The notes under the pieces were generated by a model. That model saw only the letters and a list, made by a program, of their open reading frames with translations. It had not been told where the DNA came from and did no database searches. A program made the position numbers and the translations under genes. Of a DNA stretch of 64,000 bases, positions 1-8,336 are shown one piece after another. Position 1 is the first letter of the stretch. Each line of letters starts with the position of its first letter. The stretch comes from UBA10649 sp965278965 (GTDB lineage: Bacteria; Actinomycetota; Actinomycetes; S36-B12): the NCBI GenBank assembly GCA_965278965.1, contig OZ257127.1, positions 2,976,001 through 3,040,000 of the forward strand, read 5' to 3'.

Positions 1-1860
1 CTCGACATCGACCCCCGCAAGACGACACCGCGCTCGGTCCTGAACCAGATCTCGAACCTGAAGAACGAGCTCATCGACCACGAGACGTACTCCCGCCGCA
101 CCGCGAACCCGATCGAGGAGCAGCTCGCGGCGGCGTACGGGGACTACCAGCGCCGGCTGCGCCGGGCCAACGCGTTCGACTTCGACGACCTCATCGGCAG
201 CGCGGTCGCGGTCCTCCAACTCTTCCCCGACGTCGCCGAGCACTACCGCCGACGCTTCCGGCACGTCCTCGTCGACGAGTACCAGGACACCAACCACGCG
301 CAGTACGTCCTCGTCCGCGAGCTCGTCGGCCCGACCCCCGATGCGAGCGATGCGGAGGGGCTGCCTCCGGGCCAGCTGTGCGTCGTCGGCGACGCCGACC
401 AGTCGATCTACGCCTTCCGCGGGGCGACGATCCGCAACATCGACCAGTTCGAGCGCGACTACCCCGACGCCACCACGATCATGCTCGAGCAGAACTACCG
501 CAGCACCCAGACGATCCTCACGGCGGCCAACGCGGTCATCTCCCGCAACTCCGGCCGACGTGAGAAGCGGCTGTGGACCGACTCCGGCGCAGGTGCGCCG
601 ATCGTCGCGTACGTAGCCGACGACGAGCACGACGAGGCGTCGTTCGTCGCCAACGAGATCGACAAGCTCGCCGACGACGGAGCTGCCCGCGCCAGCGACG
701 TCGCCGTCTTCTATCGGACCAACGCCCAGTCGCGGTCGCTGGAGGAGGTCTTCATCCGCGTCGGCCTGCCGTACCGCGTCGTCGGCGGCACCCGCTTCTA
801 CGAGCGGCGCGAGGTGCGCGACGCGATCGCCTACTTGCGGGCGCTGGCCAACCCGGACGACGAGGTGTCGCTGCGGCGCATCCTCAACGTGCCCAAGCGC
901 GGGATCGGTGACCGTGCGGAGGCGGTCGTCGACGCCTTCGGCCAGCGGGAGCGCATCAGCTTCGCTGCTGCCCTGGAGCGGGCCGCGGAGGCGCCGGGGA
1001 TCGCGACGCGGTCCCTGGCCAGCATCCAGGCGTTCACCACGATGATGTCCGACCTGCGCACCCTCGTGGAGGCCGGCACGGATCCCGCGACGGTCCTGCA
1101 GGCGGTGCTCGAGCAGTCGGGCTACCTCGCGGAGCTGTCGGCCTCGATCGACCCGCAGGACGAGGTCCGCGTGGAGAACCTCGCCGAGCTGGAGTCCGTC
1201 GCCGCCGAGTTCGGTGCCGACAACCCGGGCGGGACCCTCGGGGACTTCCTCGAACGGGTCTCACTCGTCGCGGACTCCGACGAGATCCCCGACGACGACG
1301 AGTCCGGCGGCGTCGTCACCTTGATGACCTTGCACACGGCGAAGGGGCTGGAGTTCCCGGTCGTGTTCCTGACCGGCCTGGAGGATGGCGTCTTCCCCCA
1401 CATGCGCTCGCTCGGCGACCCGCGCGAGCTGGAGGAGGAACGCCGCCTGGCCTACGTCGGCGTCACCCGGGCGCGCGAGCGGCTGTACCTGACGCGGGCG
1501 GTGACGCGGTCGGCGTGGGGGTCGCCCTCCTTCAACCCCCCGTCGCGGTTCTGGGAGGAGCTGCCCCCCGAGGTGCTCGACTGGCGGCGGGTCGAGCCGG
1601 TCGGCCGCAGTCCTCAGGCCGGCGGCTACGGGTCGGCGCCGAGCTCATCGAGCGCCGCGCTGCGGCTGGGAGACCGGATCGTCGGCACCGGCCCGGTCAT
1701 CTCGCTCGCGGCGGGCGAGCGGGTCACCCACCAGAAGTTCGGCCTCGGCACCGTCGTGTCGACCTCCGGCATCGGTGACAAGTCCGAGGCGACCATCGAC
1801 TTCGGCTCGGCCGGGGTCAAGCGGCTGCTGCTGCGCTACGCCCCCGTCGAGAAGCTGTAG
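1..1860 (+). CDS. pcrA: ATP-dependent DNA helicase PcrA/UvrD, 5'-truncated by the window edge
   Basis: This is the 3' part (619 codons plus stop) of a superfamily 1A 3'-5' helicase; the Walker A region lies before the window. Visible in order are DFDDLI, the Walker B-type VDEYQDTN, motif III GDADQSIYAFRGA, motif IV LEQNYRST, motif V TLMTLHTAKGLEFPVV and motif VI EEERRLAYVGVTRAR. The C-terminus (GERVTHQKFGLGTVV onward) is the Tudor-like tail that binds RNA polymerase in PcrA. Family members unwind DNA in nucleotide excision repair and clear recombination intermediates and transcription conflicts. The reading frame is open from the first base, so only the N-terminal third or less is missing. 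It ends 16 bp before the convergent Lrp-like gene. Confidence 0.95.
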   Translation, partial: LDIDPRKTTPRSVLNQISNLKNELIDHETYSRRTANPIEEQLAAAYGDYQRRLRRANAFDFDDLIGSAVAVLQLFPDVAEHYRRRFRHVLVDEYQDTNHAQYVLVRELVGPTPDASDAEGLPPGQLCVVGDADQSIYAFRGATIRNIDQFERDYPDATTIMLEQNYRSTQTILTAANAVISRNSGRREKRLWTDSGAGAPIVAYVADDEHDEASFVANEIDKLADDGAARASDVAVFYRTNAQSRSLEEVFIRVGLPYRVVGGTRFYERREVRDAIAYLRALANPDDEVSLRRILNVPKRGIGDRAEAVVDAFGQRERISFAAALERAAEAPGIATRSLASIQAFTTMMSDLRTLVEAGTDPATVLQAVLEQSGYLAELSASIDPQDEVRVENLAELESVAAEFGADNPGGTLGDFLERVSLVADSDEIPDDDESGGVVTLMTLHTAKGLEFPVVFLTGLEDGVFPHMRSLGDPRELEEERRLAYVGVTRARERLYLTRAVTRSAWGSPSFNPPSRFWEELPPEVLDWRRVEPVGRSPQAGGYGSAPSSSSAALRLGDRIVGTGPVISLAAGERVTHQKFGLGTVVSTSGIGDKSEATIDFGSAGVKRLLLRYAPVEKL

Positions 1861-1876
1861 GCCTCTAGTCGCGGGG

Positions 1877-2152
1877 TCAGTAGCCGAGGGAGAAGCCGGC
1901 TCCGAGGTCCTCGGGGCGGTACGTCCGGAAGGCGATGTGGGTCTGCGTCGTCAGGACTCCGTCGACCTTGCCGATCTGGTCCGTCACGACAGCGGGCACA
2001 GCCTCAAGATCGGGCACCTCGACGATCGCGACGATGTCGAGCTCCCCGGTCACCGAGTAGACAACGCGCACCTGCGGGATCCGGGCGATCTCGGCGCCGA
2101 CCTCGCTGACGAGGTTCGGCTCGGCGGTGATGAAGCACAGCGCGGTCACCAT
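1877..2152 (-). CDS. Lrp/AsnC ligand-binding (RAM) domain protein, stand-alone
   Basis: A 91-residue protein consisting of only the regulator-of-amino-acid-metabolism domain of Lrp/AsnC proteins (AsnC_trans_reg). There is no room for the usual N-terminal helix-turn-helix. Hallmarks are the N-terminal strand TALCFITAEPN, the turn VYSVTGELDIVAIVEV and the C-terminal THIAFRTYRPED. Stand-alone RAM proteins form rings or octamers and bind amino acids. They may act as effector-sensing partners of full-length Lrp proteins, but no target can be inferred here. It is convergent with pcrA and lies just downstream of the flavin reductase gene on the same strand (9 bp gap), suggesting one transcript. Confidence 0.85.
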   Translation of the reverse strand: MVTALCFITAEPNLVSEVGAEIARIPQVRVVYSVTGELDIVAIVEVPDLEAVPAVVTDQIGKVDGVLTTQTHIAFRTYRPEDLGAGFSLGY

Positions 2153-2161
2153 GGCGGCACC

Positions 2162-2812
2162 CTAGCCCGCGGTCCCATCGCTGGACGGCGGTCCGGCGGC
2201 CGCCATGCGCGCGAAGTCGACGACCTGGGCGGCCACGATCCGCAGCTGGCGGACGAGGGCCGGGTCGCTCGACTCCGCGTCGGCGCCCACGACCCCCTTC
2301 GCGTCGTTCACCGCGACCCCCAGGGGTGTCGGCCAGCCCCGCAGTGCATGGACGACCGTCCGTAGTTGTTCGAGGGTGGACACCGCCGTCTGCCACCCGT
2401 GCGCGACGGAGATGATGCCCACCGCGCGCATCTCCAGGTACGGCCGCTCGTCGTGGCGCAGCTCCTCGGCGTAGTCGAGGGCGTTCTTCACCAGGCCGCT
2501 GACCGCGCCGTGGTAGCCCGGACTGGCCAGCAGGATCCCGTCCGCCCGGCGGAGCGCTTCCACCAGGGTGCGGGCCGCGGGCTCCGGCACGGCTGCCTCG
2601 GTGTCGTAGACCGGGATGATCAGGTCCCGGCCGGTGAGCAGCTCGACCTCGGCCCCGGCCTCGACGCACGCCTGCGCGGCGATCCGCAACGCACGCTCGG
2701 AAGCGGCCAGGGGAGCGGTGCTCCCGCCGAGGGCGAGGATCGAAGGCGCACGCACGGGTTGGTTGCTTCCTCCGCTCCGGGGCTCGCTGGCGCTCACTCC
2801 TCGCGTGCTCAC
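2162..2812 (-). CDS. NADPH-dependent FMN reductase family protein
   Basis: Flavodoxin-fold oxidoreductase of the FMN_red family (216 aa from the outermost GTG). The core begins at APSILALGGST, with the phosphate-binding loop GGSTAPLAASERAL. SPGYHGAVSGLVKNALDY is the flavin-binding signature of NADPH:FMN/quinone/azo reductases. Members reduce FMN or quinones with NAD(P)H in the cytoplasm. The physiological substrate cannot be read from sequence. The start is uncertain: an internal GTG at 2755 (complement) would give a protein starting VRAPSILALG and has a GGAGGA about 12 nt upstream. The gene is divergent from sucC and sits upstream of the Lrp-like gene. Confidence 0.88.
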   Translation of the reverse strand: MSTRGVSASEPRSGGSNQPVRAPSILALGGSTAPLAASERALRIAAQACVEAGAEVELLTGRDLIIPVYDTEAAVPEPAARTLVEALRRADGILLASPGYHGAVSGLVKNALDYAEELRHDERPYLEMRAVGIISVAHGWQTAVSTLEQLRTVVHALRGWPTPLGVAVNDAKGVVGADAESSDPALVRQLRIVAAQVVDFARMAAAGPPSSDGTAG

Positions 2813-2890
2813 GTTCCGCAGTCTCGCACCGGTGCGCTCGGCCGAGCCGGGGGTGGGGGGAAGATCACACGGCCGGCTCCGTCATCGGTG

Positions 2891-2919
2891 GTGACGGCCC
2901 TACGGGTGCGCGGTAGTGT
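2891..2919 (+). promoter_or_regulatory. candidate promoter of sucCD
   Basis: A -35-like GTGACG (2891-2896), a 17-bp spacer and a -10-like TAGTGT (2914-2919) lie 64 bp before the sucC start in the gap between the divergent flavin reductase and sucC. The match is partial, as is usual in high-GC actinobacteria. No transcript data support it. Confidence 0.3.
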
Positions 2920-2982
2920 CGCGCGGGCGCCGCTAGTTGGATGTCCACACACCGTGTTGCCCGGCGCCATGAGGGAGTCCGC

Positions 2983-4158
2983 GTGGATCTGTACGAGTAC
3001 CAGGCCAAGCACCTGTTCAAGGCGCACGGGATCCCGGGCACCCCGGGCGAGGTCTGCACCACGGCCGACGCAGCCCGGGAGGCCGCGCGGAAGATCGGGT
3101 CGCAGGTCGTCGTCAAGGCCCAGGTGAAGACCGGCGGCCGCGGCAAGGCCGGCGGCGTGAAGCTCGCCGAGACCCCCGACGAGGCGGCCGAGAAGGCCGC
3201 CGCGATCCTCGGGATGGACATCAAGGGCCACACCGTCTACCGCGTGCTCGTCACCGAGGCGAGCGACATCTCCGAGGAGTACTACGTCTCCTTCCTCCTG
3301 GACCGCACGAACCGGGCCTTCCTCGCGATGGCCAGCGTCGAGGGCGGGATGGAGATCGAGGAGGTCGCGGCCACGAAGCCGGAGGCGCTGGCGAAGATCC
3401 GCGTCGACGCGCTCGAGGGCTGCACGCAGGAGAAGGCCCAGGAGATCGCCGACGCCGCCGGTTTCCCGGAGGCCGCCAAGGACCAGGTCGTCTCGATCCT
3501 GCAGCAGCTGTGGCGTGTCCTCGTCGACGAGGATGCGACGCTGGTCGAGGTCAACCCGCTGATCCTCTCGCCCGCCGGCAAGGTCCTCGCCCTCGACGGC
3601 AAGGTCACCCTCGACGACAACGCGCACTACCGCCACGCCTCGCACGCCGACTTCGTCGACCGTGACAACACCGACCCGATCGAGCTGCGGGCCAAGGAGT
3701 TCGACCTCAACTACGTCAAGCTCCACGGTGAGGTCGGCATCGTCGGCAACGGCGCCGGCCTCGTCATGAGCACGCTCGACGTCGTCGCCTACGCCGGTGA
3801 GGAGTTCGGCGGCGTCAAGCCCGCCAACTTCCTCGACATCGGCGGCGGCGCCAGCGCCGAGGTCATGGCGAACGGCCTGGACATCGTCCTGAACGACCCT
3901 GAGGTCAAGGCCTGTTTCGTGAACGTCTTCGGCGGCATCACCGCCTGCGACGCGGTCGCGAACGGCATCCTCCAGGCCCTCGAGCTGCTCTCGAGCAAGG
4001 GCGTCGAGCTCACCAAGCCGATCGTCGCCCGCATCGACGGCAACAACGCCGTCGAGGGCCGGCGAATCCTGACCGAGGCGAACCACCCCCTGATCGAGCT
4101 CGTCGAGACGATGGACGGCGCGGCTCGCCGCGTCGCCCAGCTCGCGGCCGGGAAGTAG
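2983..4158 (+). CDS. sucC: succinyl-CoA synthetase (ADP-forming), beta subunit
   Basis: The beta subunit of succinate-CoA ligase, an ATP-grasp protein of the TCA cycle that converts succinyl-CoA plus ADP and phosphate to succinate, CoA and ATP. The GTG start at 2983 was chosen because GAGGGAG sits 5 nt upstream and the protein then begins with the family's DLYEYQAKHLF; it is 391 aa, the usual length. Visible are VVVKAQVKTGGRGKAGG (nucleotide-binding loop), LVEVNPLIL, ALDGKVTLDDNA and the C-terminal VNVFGGITACD power-helix region. sucD follows after 10 bp, so the two are co-transcribed and form the alpha/beta enzyme. Confidence 0.97.
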   Translation: MDLYEYQAKHLFKAHGIPGTPGEVCTTADAAREAARKIGSQVVVKAQVKTGGRGKAGGVKLAETPDEAAEKAAAILGMDIKGHTVYRVLVTEASDISEEYYVSFLLDRTNRAFLAMASVEGGMEIEEVAATKPEALAKIRVDALEGCTQEKAQEIADAAGFPEAAKDQVVSILQQLWRVLVDEDATLVEVNPLILSPAGKVLALDGKVTLDDNAHYRHASHADFVDRDNTDPIELRAKEFDLNYVKLHGEVGIVGNGAGLVMSTLDVVAYAGEEFGGVKPANFLDIGGGASAEVMANGLDIVLNDPEVKACFVNVFGGITACDAVANGILQALELLSSKGVELTKPIVARIDGNNAVEGRRILTEANHPLIELVETMDGAARRVAQLAAGK

Positions 4159-4168
4159 AGGACACGCG

Positions 4169-5041
4169 ATGGCGATCTGGCTCGACGACAGCTCCAAGAT
4201 CATCGTCCAGGGCATGACGGGCTCCGAGGGCACCAAGCACACGCGGCGCATGGTCGCCTCCGGCGCGCAGGTCGTCGGCGGCGTCAACGCGAAGAAGGCC
4301 GGCGAGGAGGTCGACGGCATCCCGGTGTTCGCGACGGTCGCCGACGCGATCGCGGCCACCGGCGCCAACGTGAGCGTCCTGTTCGTGCCGCCCCGGTTCA
4401 CCAAGGACGCGGTGGAGGAGGCGGTTGACGCCGCCATCCCGCTCGCGGTGATCATCACCGAGGGTGTCCCGGTCCATGACACCGCCGCGTTCTTCCAGTA
4501 CGCGCAGAACTCCGGCACGACGCGGCTCATCGGCCCGAACTGCCCGGGCATCATCAGCCCCGGAAAGTCGAACGCCGGCATCATCCCCGCCGACATCACG
4601 AAGGCCGGCCGCATCGGCCTGGTCTCGAAGTCCGGGACGCTGACCTACCAGATGATGTACGAGCTGCGGGACATCGGATTCTCGACCTGCGTCGGCATCG
4701 GCGGCGACCCGATCATCGGGACGACGCACATCGACTGCCTCGCGGCCTTCCAGGATGACCCTGAGACCGACGCCATCGTCATGATCGGTGAGATCGGCGG
4801 CGACGCCGAGGAGCGGGCCGCGGCCTACATCGCGGAGAACGTGACCAAGCCGGTCGTCGGCTACGTCGCGGGCTTCACCGCTCCCGAGGGCAAGACCATG
4901 GGCCACGCGGGCGCGATCGTCTCCGGCTCGGCCGGCACGGCCGCGGCGAAGCAGGACGCGCTGGAGGCCGTCGGCGTCAAGGTCGGCAAGACGCCGTCGG
5001 CGACCGCCGAGCTCATGCGGGAGATCATGACGGGGGCCTGA
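4169..5041 (+). CDS. sucD: succinyl-CoA synthetase (ADP-forming), alpha subunit
   Basis: The 290-residue alpha subunit of succinyl-CoA synthetase. It carries the CoA-binding Rossmann domain (IIVQGMTGSEGTKHT near the N-terminus), LIGPNCPGIISPG, and the phosphohistidine loop MGHAGAIVSGSAGTA with the active-site His at residue 246, the same number as in E. coli SucD. A GAGG lies 7 nt before the ATG. It is cotranscribed with sucC, whose product contributes the nucleotide-binding half of the enzyme. An inverted-repeat element follows the stop codon at 5065. Confidence 0.97.
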   Translation: MAIWLDDSSKIIVQGMTGSEGTKHTRRMVASGAQVVGGVNAKKAGEEVDGIPVFATVADAIAATGANVSVLFVPPRFTKDAVEEAVDAAIPLAVIITEGVPVHDTAAFFQYAQNSGTTRLIGPNCPGIISPGKSNAGIIPADITKAGRIGLVSKSGTLTYQMMYELRDIGFSTCVGIGGDPIIGTTHIDCLAAFQDDPETDAIVMIGEIGGDAEERAAAYIAENVTKPVVGYVAGFTAPEGKTMGHAGAIVSGSAGTAAAKQDALEAVGVKVGKTPSATAELMREIMTGA

Positions 5042-5064
5042 CCTCCGCTCTCATCTCGACCCAG

Positions 5065-5116
5065 ACCTGCACCTTGCGGGGTTGGTACCACCCGTTTCGG
5101 CCCGCAAGCTGCAGGT
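5065..5116. repeat. inverted-repeat hairpin after sucD (CCTTG-type)
   Basis: Arms 5065-5080 and 5101-5116 are complementary at 15 of 16 positions around a 20-nt loop. The left arm contains CCTTG, as do the other members of this family in the window (17420, 40648, 52362). It begins 23 bp after the sucD stop. It could act as a terminator or attenuating structure for sucCD, or simply be a REP-type repeat; no U-tract follows. Confidence 0.55.
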
Positions 5117-5170
5117 GTCGACGGTGTGGCGGTCCGCGGACCGCCGCCCGCCTGCTGCGATGGTGGGTCT

Positions 5171-6544
5171 GTGAGCGCGCCGACCGCCCCGCCGCGGGCG
5201 CCTGCGTCGGGGGAGCCCGCCGCTGACACCCCGACGCGGGCCCGTCCCCGGGCCTCGTGGCTCCGGCGAACCACCGGCCGGCCCCGTCCCCCCGCCGCCG
5301 GGCCGACCCTGCTCGGCGTCGCCGCCGCTGCGTGGGCGATCGCCATCGGCCTGGTCCTCGTCGCCGTGCCGATGCTCGTCGCGTGGATCGCTGCGCCGGC
5401 CGCCGGTCTCAACTGGCAGGAGGCCCTGCGGATCGCCGGCACGATCTGGTCGGTGGCGCAGACCGCCCCCGTCACGATCGGCACCGTCACCTACTCCCTC
5501 ACGCCGTGGGGCCTGGCCATCGTCGCCGTCCTCCTTGTCTCCCACGGCGGGCGTTGGGCGTTGCGCCGCTGCGCCTCCGGGCGCCCCACCCTCGTCGTGC
5601 TGGTGACCGCCGCGGTCACCTACGCGGTGGCCGCCGGCCTCGTGGCCCTCGTGAGCGGCAACGCGACCGCCGACGTCGCGCCCGCATCCGCCGCGGCGCG
5701 CGGGTTCGGGATCGCATTGCTCGGGCTGGCGATAGCGGCGCTTCGCGAGCGACGCCTCGCCGACCTCGTACTGCCCGCCTGGCTCACGGCCGCCGCGCGC
5801 GGCGGCCTGGCTGCGGCCGGGGTCCTCGTCGCCGTCGCCGCCGCTCTCGCGGCGATCGTGCTGGCGGCCCGGCTGGATGACATGGCGACGATCCTCGGTG
5901 ACCTCGACGCCGGCCTCGGCGGCGGCCTCGTCGTGCTGCTCCTGGGCCTGGGCTACGTCCCGGTGCTCGTCACCTGGGCGTTGTCGTACGTGCTCGGCGC
6001 CGGCGTGGTGCTCGGGCCGGCTGTGACGGCCTCCCCGTTCATCGCGGTCACGCCGCCCACGCTGCTCCCGCCGTTCCCCCTGTTGGCCGCCGTCCCCGCA
6101 ACGGCCGGGCCGCTGGCGTGGGCGCTTCCGGCGACCGGCGTCGTCGCCGGTGTCGTCGCTGGGATCGTCGTCGGCCGGTCGGCGCGGCGCGAGGCCCGCC
6201 TCGTGCGGGTCGCGATCGCCCTGCTCGCGGCGACCATCACGGGCCTGGCCGTCGCCACCATGGCCGCGCTGTCCAGCGGCGGTCTCGGTGACCTGCGCCT
6301 GGCCCACCTCGGACCCTCACCCCTGGCCGTCGGAGTTCTCGCCATGCTTGCTGTCGCGCTCGGTGCGATGCCGACCGCCGCGATCCCGGCACCCCCCGAG
6401 CGCCCGGGCCTGCGCGTCGCAGCCGCGGACACGGCGGCGACTGCTGCGGCGCCCGAGTCGACCGTCGATGCGTCCGGTGCCGGCTCCGCTAGCCTCGCCC
6501 CGGACGCCGGCGTCGAGCCTCCGGTGACCGAACCGCTTGCCTGA
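5171..6544 (+). CDS. DUF6350 polytopic membrane protein
   Basis: An integral membrane protein of the actinobacterial DUF6350 family, found between sucCD and purNH in many actinobacteria (some annotations name it cell division protein PerM; function not established). After a Pro/Arg-rich cytosolic N-terminus (about 50 residues) there are eight or nine hydrophobic segments and a long polar Ala/Pro-rich tail. The GTG at 5171 is preferred (457 aa); an earlier in-frame GTG at 5126 would add 15 residues but would start nearly inside the upstream hairpin. The last 20 codons recur in diverged form at 7387-7449, before the second of the two tandem membrane genes. Confidence 0.8.
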   Translation: MSAPTAPPRAPASGEPAADTPTRARPRASWLRRTTGRPRPPAAGPTLLGVAAAAWAIAIGLVLVAVPMLVAWIAAPAAGLNWQEALRIAGTIWSVAQTAPVTIGTVTYSLTPWGLAIVAVLLVSHGGRWALRRCASGRPTLVVLVTAAVTYAVAAGLVALVSGNATADVAPASAAARGFGIALLGLAIAALRERRLADLVLPAWLTAAARGGLAAAGVLVAVAAALAAIVLAARLDDMATILGDLDAGLGGGLVVLLLGLGYVPVLVTWALSYVLGAGVVLGPAVTASPFIAVTPPTLLPPFPLLAAVPATAGPLAWALPATGVVAGVVAGIVVGRSARREARLVRVAIALLAATITGLAVATMAALSSGGLGDLRLAHLGPSPLAVGVLAMLAVALGAMPTAAIPAPPERPGLRVAAADTAATAAAPESTVDASGAGSASLAPDAGVEPPVTEPLA

Positions 6545-6552
6545 GGGGGACC

Positions 6553-7266
6553 ATGGCTGACATTCCGCCGATGCCGGCCCTGCCGCCACCCCCGCCGGGA
6601 CAGCGGGCCGAGGTCGGCGCCGCGATCTCATGGGCCTTCGACCGCTTCAAGTCGCAGTTCGGGCCGTTCGTTGGACTGGCATCGGTGGTGTTCGTGCTGT
6701 GGATCGTTCAGCAGGCCGCCGGGTTCATCGAGACCGGCGCGGGTGAGGCCATAGTCCTCGGCCTGGTTCTCGGCTTCGTGGGCTTCGTTGCGCAGGCCGG
6801 CGTTCAGCGCGCAGCGATTCGGAGCACGCAGGGCGTCCGCGCTTCGATGGACGCCCTGCTCACATCCCAGTACCTCGGTCGGCTCATTCTCTTCTCGATC
6901 TGCAGCGCACTGGTTGCTCTCGCCGGCGCAATCCCCGGAGTGCTGGTGGCCGTCCTGCTGGCAAACACGGGGGGCCTGCTGATAGGGGTCCTTCTCGCCT
7001 TCGTGGGCCTGATTGTTGTCTACTTCCTGCTTCAGCTGGGGTCCTACTACGTGCTCGACAAGGGCTACGGAGTGGGAGAAGCGATGCGCTGGAGCTTTCG
7101 TGTTGTCACGAAGAACATTCGCGCTGCGGTCCTTATGACCTTGTTCACCGGTGCGGTCCTCCTCGTGTCGAGCTGCTGCGGCATCTTCACCCTCGTGACG
7201 CTCCCGTTCACGGCGTTGTTCACGGCGCACTTGTATCGCCAGTTCAACGGCGAGCCGATTCACTGA
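6553..7266 (+). CDS. integral membrane protein, tandem paralogue A
   Basis: A 237-residue membrane protein starting 8 bp after the DUF6350 stop, with GAGGGGG before the ATG. A proline-rich N-terminus (PPMPALPPPPPGQRAEVG) precedes about five hydrophobic segments. Conserved stretches shared with its neighbour at 7460 are GVQRAAIRSTQGV, QLGSYYVLDKG and the C-terminal TLVTLPFTALFTAHLYRQFN. It resembles the broad group of actinobacterial proteins annotated as DUF7544/glycerophosphodiester phosphodiesterase membrane domain-like, but I cannot assign it to one family. Its codon use is less GC-rich than that of paralogue B. Confidence 0.7.
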   Translation: MADIPPMPALPPPPPGQRAEVGAAISWAFDRFKSQFGPFVGLASVVFVLWIVQQAAGFIETGAGEAIVLGLVLGFVGFVAQAGVQRAAIRSTQGVRASMDALLTSQYLGRLILFSICSALVALAGAIPGVLVAVLLANTGGLLIGVLLAFVGLIVVYFLLQLGSYYVLDKGYGVGEAMRWSFRVVTKNIRAAVLMTLFTGAVLLVSSCCGIFTLVTLPFTALFTAHLYRQFNGEPIH

Positions 7267-7386
7267 CGTCCCGGTCAGCGCAGATGGCGGGACAGACACG
7301 CTGCTCGCCGGCCTGTTTGCAGGTGCCCGCGCCCGGTCGGCTCCGACGTCCCGACCGGGTTCGCTACGCCGGGCGATACCGCCGAC

Positions 7387-7449
7387 GGCTCCGATAGCCT
7401 CGGCCCGGACGCCGATACGGTGCCCCCGGTCGCCGATCCGCCCGCCTGA
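7387..7449 (+). pseudogene. duplicated remnant of the 3' end of the DUF6350 gene
   Basis: Read in frame, these bases encode GSDSLGPDADTVPPVADPPA followed by TGA. This aligns along its whole length with the true end of the DUF6350 protein, GSASLAPDAGVEPPVTEPLA plus stop, at 6482-6544. Both are followed within 10 bp by the start of a tandem membrane gene. The stretch is therefore the leftover of a tandem duplication whose left breakpoint lay inside the DUF6350 gene. It has no start codon of its own and is presumably untranslated. Confidence 0.75.
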
Positions 7450-7459
7450 GAGGACCGCC

Positions 7460-8188
7460 ATGTCCGACACCCCGCCGATGCCGGCAGTTCCCCCGCCCCC
7501 GCCGGGGCAGCGTGCCGAGGTCGGCACCGCGATCTCGTGGGCCTTCGATCGATTCCGCGCGAACGCGGCCGCGTTCATCGGACTTGCGGCTGTCGTGACG
7601 GTCATCCAGCTCGTGCAGCAGGTGGGCACAGGTCCCCTGCGGAACATCCTGACGGACTGCACCGATGCCGTCTCGCCGGGTCAGGTGAACGCCTGCACCG
7701 CGGCCGTCGGTGCCTACGCGATCGTGACGATCATCATCGCGCTGCTGTTCGGGTTCCTCGCGTTCCTCGCCCAGATCGGTGTGCAGCGAGCAGCGATCCG
7801 CAGCACCCAGGGCGTGGCGCCGTCGTTCGAGGCGATGCTCACGACGCAGAACCTCGGCAAGTACATCGGGTTCGTCCTGCTGTACGCCGTGCTGTTCTTC
7901 CTCGGCCTGATCTTGTGCATCCTGCCCGGGCTGATCGTGCTGTTCTTGTTCCAGCTCGGCCCGTACTTCATCCTCGACAAGGGGGTCGGGGTCATGCAGG
8001 CATTCCGGTCCAGCGTCAACGTGGTGACGAAGAACCTCGGCCCGGCCCTCCTGATGACGCTGGTGAACGCGCTGGCCGCGATCCTCGGCAGCGTCCTGTT
8101 CGGCATCCTGACCCTGGTGACCTTGCCGTTTGCTGCCCTGTTCACGGCGCACATGTACCGCCAGTTCAACGGCGAGCCCATCCGCTGA
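7460..8188 (+). CDS. integral membrane protein, tandem paralogue B
   Basis: A 242-residue paralogue of the protein at 6553, matching it from the proline-rich N-terminus (PPMPAVPPPPPGQRAEVG) to the end (YRQFNGEPIR). Conserved blocks include AISWAFDRF, GVQRAAIRSTQGV, a YFILDKG turn and FRSSVNVVTKNLGPALLMTL. It differs mainly by an insert around residues 60-75 (ILTDCTDAVSPGQVNAC) with two cysteines in the first predicted extracytoplasmic loop. GAGAGGA precedes the ATG. The upstream spacer contains a copy of the DUF6350 gene end, so this gene arose by local duplication. Function unknown. Confidence 0.7.
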   Translation: MSDTPPMPAVPPPPPGQRAEVGTAISWAFDRFRANAAAFIGLAAVVTVIQLVQQVGTGPLRNILTDCTDAVSPGQVNACTAAVGAYAIVTIIIALLFGFLAFLAQIGVQRAAIRSTQGVAPSFEAMLTTQNLGKYIGFVLLYAVLFFLGLILCILPGLIVLFLFQLGPYFILDKGVGVMQAFRSSVNVVTKNLGPALLMTLVNALAAILGSVLFGILTLVTLPFAALFTAHMYRQFNGEPIR

Positions 8189-8197
8189 CCCCTCCTC

Positions 8198-8240
8198 CCG
8201 TTTGTCCCGCTTTGCGGGACCGGCGGGTGGCTCACGGGCC
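8198..8240. repeat. half copy of an intergenic palindromic repeat (GTCCCGC family)
   Basis: Starting 10 bp after a stop codon, the sequence CCGTTTGTCCCGCTTT continues into GCGGGAC. This gives a perfect 7-bp hairpin GTCCCGC-TTT-GCGGGAC (8204-8220), followed by a block ending GGCTCACGGGCC. The same 43 bases recur with few changes at 32863-32905, also immediately after a stop codon. Here the complementary right-hand arm found at 32937 is absent. It may terminate transcription of the membrane-protein genes. Confidence 0.6.
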
Positions 8241-8336
8241 TGCGGTGGGGCCAGCCGCCCGCCAGTCCCGGCCATCCCGACAGCGCCGGGAACGGGCGTC
8301 GACCGGGGCGCACGGCGCGCGGATAGGGTTTCGCCC

